This document shows, piece by piece, positions 27,633 to 36,882 of a stretch of DNA of 64,000 nucleotides. The stretch covers positions 1 through 64,000 of the forward strand of contig CAIYLW010000053.1 of NCBI GenBank assembly GCA_903927185.1. Direction: 5' to 3'. A program made the position numbers and the translations under genes. Within the stretch, counting starts at the first letter, position 1. Every line of letters starts with the position of its first letter. The notes beneath the pieces are model-generated. The model was not told the origin of the DNA. It worked only from the letters and a program-made list of their open reading frames with translations, and did no database searches. This DNA is from an uncultured Bacteroidota bacterium (lineage in GTDB: Bacteria; Bacteroidota; Bacteroidia; Chitinophagales; Chitinophagaceae).

Positions 27633-29033
27633 TTAATATCCAGGATTTTGTTTCATGTTTTTATTTGGATCCAATTCTGCTTGAGGTATTGGGAATAATC
27701 TTCTTGTATCAGAATAAGGTAATGATAAAGCAGTTTTTGGGAAGTTAGCTGCTCTGGTAATATCCAATTTCAATCGATTCATATCACCAAAACGATCGCC
27801 TTCAAATGCTAATTCTTTTCTTCTTTCAGTCACAATATCATTTAATAATTGTGCACCTGTAGAAGTATAACCAGCAAATGATGCATCACGTGTAGTGGCA
27901 ATCATATTTACATAAGATATAGCTGATTGTTCATCAGCTGGTAATGATGCCTCTGCTGCAATCAGATAAACATCACTCATGCGAATAATCTTGGTATTAT
28001 CAGGATTTGCAGAACCATTGGGGTTCTTATATTTCTGAACAAATGTGGCAGCAACTCCTCCACGAATACCTGTTGTAAATCCTGCGGTTTTACGAATATC
28101 TGTAGAAGCATACAACGCATAAAGATCATCAGCGCATAATAGATCACCGTATCCAGCCTGATTATATATATTAGTCAATGCATCAAATCCATTATTATTA
28201 ATTCCATCAGATGATACTTCAAATAATGTTTCTAATTTATCTAACCTTGAGCCACCAGTTCCCCAATAGTTAGCCCAGTTTGAATTTGTAATAGTGGTAA
28301 ATCCACTATTGTTAATGACATCAAGTGCTGCTGTTTTTGCACTTGTATTATCACCCTTATACAAGTATACTTTTGCCTCTAATGCTTTTGCAGCATATTT
28401 ACTAAATTGAGAGGAACCATTGAAAATAGTATTATTGGCATAAGCTTTATCTAAATCACTGATGATTTGAGTATAAACTTCAGCTACCGTATTTCTTGGT
28501 GCTTGTTGAGTTACATCACCTGCTAAAATAATTGGTACACCCAAAGAAGCAGGAGCATCAGTATAAGGTTTTGCATAATATCTTACAAGATAAAAATAAC
28601 ATAATGCTCTAATGGCATATGCTTCTGCTTTATATTGTGTAATATTTGCTGTTCCAGTAAGTGGTGAATTAATAATGTTATTAGCTCTGAGAATAGTATT
28701 GTAAGCTGCAGTCCAAAAACCGCCTACGTTTCCATCTGCAACAGTAATAGCATAGGTATTAAACTGAATATATCTTCCAGAATTCTTTACTGATATATAT
28801 GCGTTATCTGCATATTGATCTCCTGCTACTGGAACTGTTCTGCCAAATAGGTCAGAATTCCGTAACCCTGCATAAGTTCCTCTTAAAGCTACTTGCAAAT
28901 CCGCTTCACTGCCTAATGCCTGTGCGGGTGATAGGGAAGTATAAGGAGATCTATTGAGAAAATCTTTTTTACAGCTTGAAAAAAAGACAAGCAGTAAAAT
29001 GAGTGTAATTGTTTTACTTATTAAGTTTTTCAT
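27633..29033 (-). CDS. SusD/RagB family nutrient-binding lipoprotein
   Basis: A 466-residue outer-membrane lipoprotein that captures a nutrient for its SusC partner. The signal ends in a lipobox (LLLVFFSSCKKDF, Cys at residue 21). The SusD fold is recognised by NRSPYTSLSPAQAL, AYAIRALCYFYLVRYY, the TPR-like helices, IRMSDVYLIAAEASL, ERRKELAFEGDRFGDMNRL and the RLFPIPQAELDPNK ending. It lies 30 nt after susC. No glycoside hydrolase or peptidase locus is attached, so the substrate cannot be guessed. Confidence 0.95.
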   Translation of the reverse strand: MKNLISKTITLILLLVFFSSCKKDFLNRSPYTSLSPAQALGSEADLQVALRGTYAGLRNSDLFGRTVPVAGDQYADNAYISVKNSGRYIQFNTYAITVADGNVGGFWTAAYNTILRANNIINSPLTGTANITQYKAEAYAIRALCYFYLVRYYAKPYTDAPASLGVPIILAGDVTQQAPRNTVAEVYTQIISDLDKAYANNTIFNGSSQFSKYAAKALEAKVYLYKGDNTSAKTAALDVINNSGFTTITNSNWANYWGTGGSRLDKLETLFEVSSDGINNNGFDALTNIYNQAGYGDLLCADDLYALYASTDIRKTAGFTTGIRGGVAATFVQKYKNPNGSANPDNTKIIRMSDVYLIAAEASLPADEQSAISYVNMIATTRDASFAGYTSTGAQLLNDIVTERRKELAFEGDRFGDMNRLKLDITRAANFPKTALSLPYSDTRRLFPIPQAELDPNKNMKQNPGY

Positions 29034-29063
29034 TCTAATAATTTTAGGTATTCTTATTATTTT

Positions 29064-32000
29064 TTAAAAAGCGATATTAAGTCCTGCTGTTACAGTTTTC
29101 GGAATGAAAACGTTTAAATTAGTAGCACTTCCTATACCTTGTTCTGGATCAAATGGCATATGAGAATCGGCAACCCAAGTCCAAAGATTTGAACCTCGTA
29201 CATAAATATGTAGGGTACTAAGATGTAGCTTGTCTGATACTTTCTTTGAAAGATCGTATCCTAAAGTGATATCTCTTAATCTTATATAATCGCCCTTTAC
29301 TAAATAAAAACTTGAGAAGTTTTGAGCATTTTTATTTCCGCCATAAACATATTTTGGAATATCGGTAATTTGACCAGATTTAGTCCATCTATTTAAGACG
29401 CGTTCAACCTTATTAAATCCTCCGCCGAAACCTGCTCCATCATAATAACTACCCCAGGTATCTTGCACATAATTCCCAAAATTGAAATAGAAATTTGCAC
29501 TGATGCTAAAGCCTTTATATTTTAAAGTATTACCGAAACCACCAAAAATCTTTGGAGATGCAGTTTGATAAGGTTGACGTATTGCAAGGTTGTAGTTATT
29601 AGTAGTAGCTTTTTTTGTGCCATCTGTATACCAAAGTGGATCACCATTTGTAGCATCTACACCTGCATACAATCTTGTATAGAATGTTTGAAAGTCATAC
29701 CCAACTCTACGAATATTGCTTCCAGAAAGAATATCTGCATTATTAACTAAGGAAGTAATTTGATTCTTATTACTAGCTATATTAAATGTAACATTCCATT
29801 GAAAATCTTTAGCCATAATTGGTGTGGCATTTACAGAAAACTCAATTCCTTTATTAACCATCGCACCAATATTCTTATTCAAACTTGTGAAACCAGTTGT
29901 TGGCGGAACTGGAGCAGCCAATAATAGTGAACTAGTTTTTCTATTATAATAATCAACTGTAAAAATTATACGATTCTTCAAAATACCGAAGTCGATTCCA
30001 ATATCAAGTGGCTTATTTGTTTCCCATGTAAGGTTAATATTGCCTGGTTGACTTGGTGCACTTCCCGGATTTGAATTATAATTGGTACTAACTGTTGAAC
30101 CGTTAACATTTACTGATCCATAACCATATAATGGCAAAGCATCATAGTTGCCAATTCCTGCATTACCATTGGAACCATAAGAGGCTCTTAATTTTAATAA
30201 GGTGATACCGTTTATTTTTTCCATAAACATTTCCTTATCAATATTCCAAGTGCCACCTATTGACCAGAAATTACCATATCTATTATTTATACCAAATCTG
30301 GAAGACCCGTCATTTCGGAAACTACCCGATACAACATATTTGTCTTTATAGTTAATATTGGCAGAAGAGAATGCACCTACAAAAGAGTAATCAGATCCTG
30401 TTTGACCAGCAATTACCGGAGTTGCGCCTATTGAAGCAACAGTCAAAGCTCTTGTTGGAGGGAAATTTGAATTTTCTACCTGTGTAAAATATCCCTTATT
30501 CAGTTGAGATTCATATCCAACTTTCAAATTGAAAGTCATGTCTCCGGATTTTAATATATTATGTTTAAAGTCCAAAGTATTTACCCAATCCCAGTTCATA
30601 TATCTTGAATAATATGAAAAGGCTCTACCATTTTTACTAGCTCCATCACCATAAAAAGGGTTATTGTATTGATCTTCTTCCAAAGTATTATAATCAACAC
30701 CAAACTGAGTTTTGAAGTGTAAGTTTTCTAGAATTTTATATTCTGCAAAAACACTACCCTTTAAACTAACGCCTTTTAATAAGCGTTTATCCAAACTTGA
30801 TACAGCAACAGTATTATATAAGGAAGAACCTGGAAAATCAGCGGTCAAATAATTCAAAGTTCCATCAGGCTTATAGGGAGAATAGGTTGGCAATATAAAG
30901 AATGCACTTAATACTGGGTTTCCAAACGCACCTCCTGCTAAAGGAGTATTTTGATTGGTCACACCAACATTCATATTATAACCTAAAGTCAATTTATCAG
31001 TTGCTTTACTTTCAACTCTTGCATTAGCATTCCACCTTTGAAAATCTGTTGCTATAGTTGTGCCATCCTGTTTGAAATAACCACCGGATAAAAAGTAAGT
31101 AGTTTTTTCATTTCCGCCAGAAGCACTTAAGTTAAATTGCTGTTGAGATCCGGTTTTTGTAACTGCACCAAGCCAATCAGTATTTACTGGAGTTGTATAA
31201 GTTAATGCAGAAGTGAAATTGGAATTGAAAATTGCATCTACATTTGCAGTGGTAGCAAAACCTGCATTGATTAAACCTTCTTTTGTAATTGTTGTGTATT
31301 GAGCTGCATTGAGAGGTTGGTACTCACTATTTTTATAAGCAGTTGAAGATGATCCCCCTTCTGCATCGAATCTAAATTTAGTTACGCCTGCTTTACCTTT
31401 TTTGGTAGTAACTAATATTACTCCGTTAGCTGCTCTACTACCATAAATGGAAGAAGATGCTGCATCTTTTAAAACAGTGATATTCTCAATATCATTTGGA
31501 TTTAAAGTGCTTAATAAATTAGATGTAGTTGCCAATGAAGAGCCCGAACCTGAATTAATTGGAATTCCATCAACAACCCATAATGGTTCAGCCGAAGCGG
31601 AAATAGAACCGATTCCTCTAATTCTAATAGCCTGACTTGCACCTGGTGCACCTGAGCTTGCTGAAGATTGTAAGCCTACTACTGAACCTTGTAAAGCTTT
31701 ATCTACAGAGGTAAAAGGCTTGTTTTCCAATTCATTTCCTTTTACAGTTGATTGAGCCCCTGTTAAAGTAGCTTTCTTTTGTGTTCCATAAGCCACAACT
31801 ACAACTTCATCCAAGTTTTGTGTGGAAGATTGTAAAGAAATTGAAAAACTGGTTTTGTTTCCAATACTAATTTCTTTCGATCCAAAACCAACGGAAGAAA
31901 TTACTAAACTTTTTGCTGAACTGCCAGCATTAATGGAGAAGGTTCCATCTGTTCCGGTTGGTGTACCGAGTGTGGTGCCTTTAACAATAACTGATACATT

Positions 32001-32114
32001 GGGAATTGGAATTCCTTTTTCATCAGTTATCTTACCTTTTAAGGTTTTTGTTTGTGCCATAAGTTGACATACAGTCAACATAAAGCATAAAACAACGAGT
32101 GGGAGTTTTCTCAT
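29064..32114 (-). CDS. SusC/RagA family TonB-dependent outer-membrane transporter
   Basis: A 1016-residue outer-membrane receptor. ATG 32114 begins a signal peptide (MRKLPLVVLCFMLTVCQLMAQ). A carboxypeptidase-regulatory-like domain (GKITDEKGIPIPNVSVIVKG) comes first, then the TonB box region (LDEVVVVAYGTQKK), the plug with IRIRGIGSISASAEPLWVVDG and AASSSIYGSRAANGVILVTT, and a beta-barrel ending in AGLNIAF. It imports large nutrients with SusD using TonB energy. A TTG at 32177 is in frame but would put 21 residues before the signal. Confidence 0.95.
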   Translation of the reverse strand: MRKLPLVVLCFMLTVCQLMAQTKTLKGKITDEKGIPIPNVSVIVKGTTLGTPTGTDGTFSINAGSSAKSLVISSVGFGSKEISIGNKTSFSISLQSSTQNLDEVVVVAYGTQKKATLTGAQSTVKGNELENKPFTSVDKALQGSVVGLQSSASSGAPGASQAIRIRGIGSISASAEPLWVVDGIPINSGSGSSLATTSNLLSTLNPNDIENITVLKDAASSSIYGSRAANGVILVTTKKGKAGVTKFRFDAEGGSSSTAYKNSEYQPLNAAQYTTITKEGLINAGFATTANVDAIFNSNFTSALTYTTPVNTDWLGAVTKTGSQQQFNLSASGGNEKTTYFLSGGYFKQDGTTIATDFQRWNANARVESKATDKLTLGYNMNVGVTNQNTPLAGGAFGNPVLSAFFILPTYSPYKPDGTLNYLTADFPGSSLYNTVAVSSLDKRLLKGVSLKGSVFAEYKILENLHFKTQFGVDYNTLEEDQYNNPFYGDGASKNGRAFSYYSRYMNWDWVNTLDFKHNILKSGDMTFNLKVGYESQLNKGYFTQVENSNFPPTRALTVASIGATPVIAGQTGSDYSFVGAFSSANINYKDKYVVSGSFRNDGSSRFGINNRYGNFWSIGGTWNIDKEMFMEKINGITLLKLRASYGSNGNAGIGNYDALPLYGYGSVNVNGSTVSTNYNSNPGSAPSQPGNINLTWETNKPLDIGIDFGILKNRIIFTVDYYNRKTSSLLLAAPVPPTTGFTSLNKNIGAMVNKGIEFSVNATPIMAKDFQWNVTFNIASNKNQITSLVNNADILSGSNIRRVGYDFQTFYTRLYAGVDATNGDPLWYTDGTKKATTNNYNLAIRQPYQTASPKIFGGFGNTLKYKGFSISANFYFNFGNYVQDTWGSYYDGAGFGGGFNKVERVLNRWTKSGQITDIPKYVYGGNKNAQNFSSFYLVKGDYIRLRDITLGYDLSKKVSDKLHLSTLHIYVRGSNLWTWVADSHMPFDPEQGIGSATNLNVFIPKTVTAGLNIAF

Positions 32115-32587
32115 GATTTGAGCGTTTAGTTTTAGGAAAGAAAAAAATTGTTTAAAACTTAACAAGAACATACCCAACTAAGAATTGTTTAACAGTATTT
32201 TTTATATTTTTTTAATTATAAAGTATTGATAATCAATTTATTATATGTGTTTAATCATTAAAGTTTTTAAATGGGGAAACGTCAAACATTCTTCAAGAAA
32301 AACCCTTTTTACCGTAATTATTTTTTAAATTATTTTATTTGTACTTATGAAGTAGTAGAGTTCATTCTATTAAAATCCTGTGAATTACTTTTATTTATCG
32401 TTACAGAATTACTCACGAGAACATAATGTTGTACCATTCCCATTTTTCTAATGTTATCATTTTCGGATTCGGCAATGAATTTATTTTATCTCCATTTTAA
32501 TTAGTAACTTAATGATAACAATTAATTCATATTAAATTAACATTAATGAATTATTGATTTATTTTCTCCACTTAAATCTTAATTGTC
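32115..32587. other. Long AT-rich intergenic region upstream of susC
   Basis: About 470 nt between divergent genes. It should carry the susC and 32588 promoters, but neither shows an exact TAnnTTTG; the closest for susC is TAAGTTTT on the minus strand. A 51-codon open frame at 32271-32426 has no supporting signal. There is no nearby sigma/anti-sigma pair or hybrid regulator such as often controls SusCD genes. Confidence 0.4.
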
Positions 32588-33082
32588 ATGAAACTCTTTA
32601 GATTTTTTTTGATCATTTTTTTAGTGTCTTTTTTTTCGCCCATTGTAAAGGGGAATACTGATAGTAATCACGTTTCAAACTATAGTCTAGTTCAGGATGT
32701 TGATAAATATGTGCGTTCTGGATTAAAATTTCTTAAACTAAATTCTTTGAATATTTTAATTAAAGACTTACCTGAAAATTTTAGTGCCAAATTTCGTAAT
32801 GGAATAGAATTGGAAGGTTTTGTGAGTAAACATGATGAAGGATATATCATCTATGTTTTAAATGGGCTATCTAAAAATGAATTAATTAAAATGATTAGCC
32901 ATGAATTAGTTCATATAGGGCAATACGAGACCAATGAACTAATAGTCTGTTCGGGAACCATCATTTGGAAAGGACATGATTTTGATAATATTACTGCAAT
33001 ATCCTATGAATCATTGCCATGGGAAGTTGAAGCCTTCAATAATCAAAATATTATTCGAAAGCAGATTAGCGAAATTCGATAA
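32588..33082 (+). CDS. Putative small secreted zinc metallopeptidase
   Basis: A 164-residue protein of no recognised family. It has a signal peptide (about residues 1-22, FFLIIFLVSFFSPIVKG). Residues 105-109 form HELVH in the context MISHELVHIGQYE, the HExxH zinc signature, and the later PWEVEAF (E146/E148) could supply the third zinc ligand, as in small gluzincin-like domains. The length leaves room only for a minimal catalytic domain. Both fold and activity are inference. It is a separate gene, 148 nt before the TPR gene on the same strand. Confidence 0.6.
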   Translation: MKLFRFFLIIFLVSFFSPIVKGNTDSNHVSNYSLVQDVDKYVRSGLKFLKLNSLNILIKDLPENFSAKFRNGIELEGFVSKHDEGYIIYVLNGLSKNELIKMISHELVHIGQYETNELIVCSGTIIWKGHDFDNITAISYESLPWEVEAFNNQNIIRKQISEIR

Positions 33083-33230
33083 ATGAAAGAGATGTTATTA
33101 AAAATTCAATTTTCAATAAAAAAAGATTAATGGCAGATTGTTCATTTTTTTTTAGTTAGCGTTTATTTAGATTTTGATTTAATTTTCAGCTCATAATTAT
33201 CTAAATCCATTCAGCCAATTAAAAAATATT

Positions 33231-34346
33231 ATGATTAAGCATATTATCTTAATCGAGTTACTATTTTTATCAATTCTATCTATTGGACAAACTAAAGATT
33301 CGTTATTCATTAGAGCGCTTAATAAAGAGAAAAAACAAGACTACCAAGGAGCAATAACGGATTTTACTAAAGCAATTGGTATTAATCCTAATCACTCTGA
33401 AAATTATTACAATAGAGCTGTATGCAAGGCTAAATTAGCCGACTATAAGGGTGCAATATTAGATTATACTAAAGCAATAGAGTTGAATCCTGACGATGCA
33501 AATGCGTATAATAATAGAGCAACAAGTAAGGGGCAATTAAAAGACTATAATGGAGCGATAGCCGATTGTTCTAAAGCAATAGAGCTAAGAGCCAATTTTG
33601 ATAGTGCCTATTACAATAGAGCCGTAAGTAAAGATGAAAATAATGACTTTAAAGGTGCTATAGCAGATTATACTATAGCAATACAACTAAATTCAAATGA
33701 TTCAAGGGCTTATTATTATAGAGGTGTATGTAAGTCTAAACTTGAAGATTATATTGGATCGATTGCAGATTTCACAAAAGTTATAGAATTGAATCCCAGT
33801 AATGCAAATGCATTCAATAATCGAGCCACTAGTAAATATAAACTTAAGGATTATATTGGATCCTTGCCTGACTTAACTAAGGCAATTGAACTTTATCCAA
33901 ATGAAGCGATTTATTTTAATAATCGTGGAGATTGTAAAACTGAGCTTCAAGATTATATTGGTGCTTTAAATGATTATAACAAAGCAATAGATCTAAATCC
34001 CAATGTGGGATATTATTATTATAATAAAGGTGTTTGTAAAGCGAAGCTTGCAAATTACACTGAAGGTATTACTAGTTTAAATAAGTCGATTGAGCTTGAT
34101 TCTGATTATGCAAAATCATATAATATTAGAGGTGTTTGTAAAGAATTTCTAAAAGATTATAATGGTGCAATTGCAGATTATGCTAAAGCAATAAATCTGA
34201 ATCCTATTAATTCAATTTTTTACCAAAATAGAGGGAATTGTGAAATTAAGATGGGGGATATCCGAAATGGGTGTTTAGACTTTACCAAAGCGGTAGAATT
34301 AGGTGATTCAGAATCTTTGGCTTTGAAAAAACAATATTGCCATTAA
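33231..34346 (+). CDS. Secreted TPR-repeat protein
   Basis: A 371-residue protein with a hydrophobic N-terminal signal (IILIELLFLSILSIGQ) followed by about ten tandem 34-residue TPR units. A typical unit reads AYNNRATSKGQLKDYNGAIA, then DxxKAIELNP, and the units are unusually similar to each other, which suggests recent internal duplication. TPR arrays are protein-binding scaffolds; the partner is unknown. Several units carry a Cys in NRAVCKAKL or GVCK. The final 30 residues have the GNCEIKMGD variant with a closing cysteine. Confidence 0.85.
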   Translation: MIKHIILIELLFLSILSIGQTKDSLFIRALNKEKKQDYQGAITDFTKAIGINPNHSENYYNRAVCKAKLADYKGAILDYTKAIELNPDDANAYNNRATSKGQLKDYNGAIADCSKAIELRANFDSAYYNRAVSKDENNDFKGAIADYTIAIQLNSNDSRAYYYRGVCKSKLEDYIGSIADFTKVIELNPSNANAFNNRATSKYKLKDYIGSLPDLTKAIELYPNEAIYFNNRGDCKTELQDYIGALNDYNKAIDLNPNVGYYYYNKGVCKAKLANYTEGITSLNKSIELDSDYAKSYNIRGVCKEFLKDYNGAIADYAKAINLNPINSIFYQNRGNCEIKMGDIRNGCLDFTKAVELGDSESLALKKQYCH

Positions 34347-34398
34347 ATTCCAAAGTTTTTAACAGGTAATTATAAAGTGTTTAATTCTTTGTAGAATA

Positions 34399-34418
34399 AA
34401 TACAAACTACTTTGTATT
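34399..34418. other. 8-bp inverted repeat downstream of the TPR gene
   Basis: AATACAAA (34399-34406) and TTTGTATT (34411-34418) pair perfectly around loop CTAC. It could be a weak terminator for the TPR gene or an operator for the small ORF 29 nt further on; no T run follows. Confidence 0.4.
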
Positions 34419-34446
34419 ATAATTAATAATCATATTTAAGACTTTT

Positions 34447-34611
34447 ATGATGATTAGATTTCATCATAAAACAATTAATATGATTACTCAACAGATTTAT
34501 CTATTCATTTTATGTTTTGGCATTTTAATGTTCATTATGAATCCGCCACAAACATCATTTAGAAAAAGAATGCCAAAGTTTAAAGACTTTTATAAGCGTA
34601 ATTTATTTTAA
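34447..34611 (+). CDS. Possible 54-residue membrane microprotein
   Basis: A short open frame with ATG at 34447 and TAA at 34609-34611. It encodes a basic N-terminus (MMIRFHHKTINM), a hydrophobic helix (about residues 16-31, IYLFILCFGILMFIM) and a strongly basic tail (FRKRMPKFKDFYKRNLF). The plan of one helix with a basic tail fits small regulatory or toxin-like membrane peptides, but chance coding is possible in AT-rich DNA. No homology is recognised. Its stop codon lies inside a perfect hairpin. Confidence 0.35.
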   Translation: MMIRFHHKTINMITQQIYLFILCFGILMFIMNPPQTSFRKRMPKFKDFYKRNLF

Positions 34612-34642
34612 AAAATTTTAGTTCTTTAAAATAAATTACGCT
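34595..34642. terminator. Perfect 18-bp hairpin between convergent genes
   Basis: Arms 34595-34612 and 34625-34642 are exact reverse complements (core CGTAATTTATTTTAAA), loop of 12 nt. It covers the stop codon of the 54-residue frame and ends 11 nt from the stop of the prolyl oligopeptidase gene, so it may act as a bidirectional terminator, though T tracts are not classic. Confidence 0.6.
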
Positions 34643-34652
34643 GTTTATTGTT

Positions 34653-36767
34653 CTAAAATTTTGGTGCAACCCCCATATTAAATAAAATAAAAGAATAGAT
34701 ATCGGCCATCGTTTCTATATTTTTAGCAGTATTACTAGCCCCATGTCCGGAATTCGTATCAATTCTTATGAGTATTGGGTTTTTGCTTGAATTTTTTTCC
34801 TGCAGGGTAGCCGCATATTTAAAACTGTGTGCAGGAACAACTCGATCATCATGATCTGCAGTAGTTATTAATGTAGCTGGATATTGCAATCCTGCTTTAA
34901 TATTATGCAAAGGTGAGTATTTATATTGCGATTCAAACTCATCTTTATGATCACTACTACCATAATCTGCAATCCAATTCCATCCAATAGTAAATTTTTG
35001 AAAACGAAGCATATCCATCACGCCAACTTGTGCAATACATACTTTAATTAAATCTGGTCTTTGATTCATTACCGCACCAACCAATAATCCTCCATTACTT
35101 CCACCACGTATAGCTAAGTAATCTTTTGAAGTATATTTTTTATTGTTCAAATATTCGCATGCCGCTATGAAATCATCAAATACATTTTGTTTTTTCAATT
35201 TCATTCCAGCCTCATGCCATTTTTCTCCATATTCTGCACCTCCTCGAATATTTGCTAATGCATATATACCACCTTGTTCCAACCATGGAATTAATGCAGC
35301 ACTAAAAGACGGAGTAGAGCTAATATTAAATCCACCATAACCATATAAAATAGTTGGATTCTTTCCATCTTTTTTCAATCCGGTTTTATAAACAATAAAC
35401 ATAGGAATCATTGTCTTATCCTTACTTGGATAAAAAATTTGCTCTACGGTATATTCGGAAGGATTAAATGCTAAACTTGGTTTTTGAAATACAGTACTCT
35501 TACCAGTACCAATATCATATTTAAAAATAGTGGAAGGATAATTGAAAGTAGAGAAACTGTAAAAAGTAAATCGATCTGTTTGTTCACCACCAAAACCTCC
35601 AGCATTACCTAGAGAGGGCATTTTAACTTCCGATTGTAATTTCCCTTCAAAATCATAACTGTAAATTCTACTCGTAACATCTTTCATATAATTCGCAAAC
35701 AATTTTCCACCAACACTTGAAACACTTGTTAAAGGCTCTGGTTTTTCAGGAAGTATTGTTTTCCAGTTGCTCTTTTCAGGATGATAAATAGATACTTTTA
35801 TTAATTTACCATTTTGAGCAGCATCATTGGTCTCAATAAATAAATCAGTACTAATATTTTCTATTACATTATAATTAAAGTTACTTGGCTCAGCTACAAT
35901 TGGCTTGAATGATTTATCCGAAGCTTGGTTATCGCTTACCCATAAAGCATTTCCATCCAATCCCTTACCTCTGTCTGAAATTACTAAGTATGCAAATCGC
36001 TCATCATCAGAAGTGGAAATAGTATGAAAGCGTTGAAGATTTTTAGGATCCTCATAAATTAATCGATCTGTAGATTGTTTGGTACCAACAGTATGATACC
36101 AAATTTGATGATTTTCGTTTTTAGTAGATAATTCTTTTCCTTTTGCAGTTGCAGGATATCTGCTATAATAAAAACCATTTCCTTGCCAAGCAATTCCTGA
36201 AACCTTTACCCAACTAATAGTGTCAGTTAAATCTTTTCCGTTTTGCATATCTCTCACATAATATTCCTGCCAATCACTTCCTCCTTTAGAAATTCCCCAT
36301 GCTGCATAACGCCCTTGCTTATCTAACACAAATCCTATTAAACGAGTTGTACCTTCTTTTGTTAGTTTATTAGGATCCAGTACTAATTCCGGTTGACCAT
36401 CTAAACCTTTTTGTCGGTATAATACTGATTGGTTTTGAAGTCCATCATTTTTATAAAAATAAAACCATTCTCCTTTTTTCTGAGGGCTCGAAAACTTGGC
36501 ATAGTTACTTAATTCTTCTATGCGTTTTTTAAACCCATTACGGTAAGGGATTTTTGATAAGTAATCAAATGTTACCGCATTTTCTGCAGTAACCCATGCT
36601 TTTGTGTCTGCACTATTATCATCTTCTAACCATCTATAGGGATCGGCAACTTTTGTTCCGTGGTAATCATCAACCTGGTCTACTTTTTTGGCAGCAGGGT
36701 ATTTCAACTGAGCTTGAATCATTGTTATGGAAAGCAATAAAAGGGTAAAAACGATTAATTTTTTCAT
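34653..36767 (-). CDS. Prolyl oligopeptidase family serine peptidase (S9A)
   Basis: A 704-residue exported peptidase cleaving after proline in short peptides. It has a signal peptide (MKKLIVFTLLLLSITMIQAQ), the N-terminal motif VDDYHGTKVADPYRWLED, a beta-propeller, and an alpha/beta hydrolase domain. The catalytic serine is in RGGSNGGLLVGA, the aspartate in TTADHDDRVVPAHS and the histidine in SGHGAS. Length is normal. It is predicted to act in the periplasm. It lies after the complex I operon on the same strand but is separated by a long hairpin. Confidence 0.95.
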   Translation of the reverse strand: MKKLIVFTLLLLSITMIQAQLKYPAAKKVDQVDDYHGTKVADPYRWLEDDNSADTKAWVTAENAVTFDYLSKIPYRNGFKKRIEELSNYAKFSSPQKKGEWFYFYKNDGLQNQSVLYRQKGLDGQPELVLDPNKLTKEGTTRLIGFVLDKQGRYAAWGISKGGSDWQEYYVRDMQNGKDLTDTISWVKVSGIAWQGNGFYYSRYPATAKGKELSTKNENHQIWYHTVGTKQSTDRLIYEDPKNLQRFHTISTSDDERFAYLVISDRGKGLDGNALWVSDNQASDKSFKPIVAEPSNFNYNVIENISTDLFIETNDAAQNGKLIKVSIYHPEKSNWKTILPEKPEPLTSVSSVGGKLFANYMKDVTSRIYSYDFEGKLQSEVKMPSLGNAGGFGGEQTDRFTFYSFSTFNYPSTIFKYDIGTGKSTVFQKPSLAFNPSEYTVEQIFYPSKDKTMIPMFIVYKTGLKKDGKNPTILYGYGGFNISSTPSFSAALIPWLEQGGIYALANIRGGAEYGEKWHEAGMKLKKQNVFDDFIAACEYLNNKKYTSKDYLAIRGGSNGGLLVGAVMNQRPDLIKVCIAQVGVMDMLRFQKFTIGWNWIADYGSSDHKDEFESQYKYSPLHNIKAGLQYPATLITTADHDDRVVPAHSFKYAATLQEKNSSKNPILIRIDTNSGHGASNTAKNIETMADIYSFILFNMGVAPKF

Positions 36768-36801
36768 GAGTTATCTTTTACGAGTACTCAAATTAAATAA
36801 A

Positions 36802-36856
36802 TAATCCCAACCAAAATTTCCAATTTGATAAACGTGGAAAATCTTTGTTGGGATTA
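36802..36856 (-). terminator. Long hairpin between the nuo operon end and the prolyl oligopeptidase gene
   Basis: A perfect outer 10-bp stem TAATCCCAAC (36802-36811) / GTTGGGATTA (36847-36856), with further imperfect inner pairing (AAAATTTCC with GGAAAATCTT). On the minus strand it follows the last nuo-linked gene by 26 nt and precedes the peptidase start by 34 nt. It may be the operon terminator or part of the peptidase leader; the following sequence is T-rich but not a clean T run. Confidence 0.55.
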
Positions 36857-36882
36857 GAAATAGTAAGTGCTAAGTTGTATTT

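Noticed and set aside
27368-27748. Plus-strand open frame over tRNA-Ser, its terminator and the end of susD
   Set aside because: It crosses a clear tRNA and two terminators and runs antisense to susD, so it is not a gene.
29064-32114. Polysaccharide utilisation locus
   Set aside because: Only susC and susD are present; there is no glycoside hydrolase, regulator or surface glycan-binding gene nearby.
32271-32426. Open frame of 51 codons upstream of susC
   Set aside because: No promoter, no recognisable motif and AT-rich composition; chance is likely, although the residues are partly hydrophobic.
33231-34346. Repetitive DNA that might suggest a CRISPR array or satellite
   Set aside because: The repeats are in frame, about 102 nt long and encode TPR units; there are no unique spacers.
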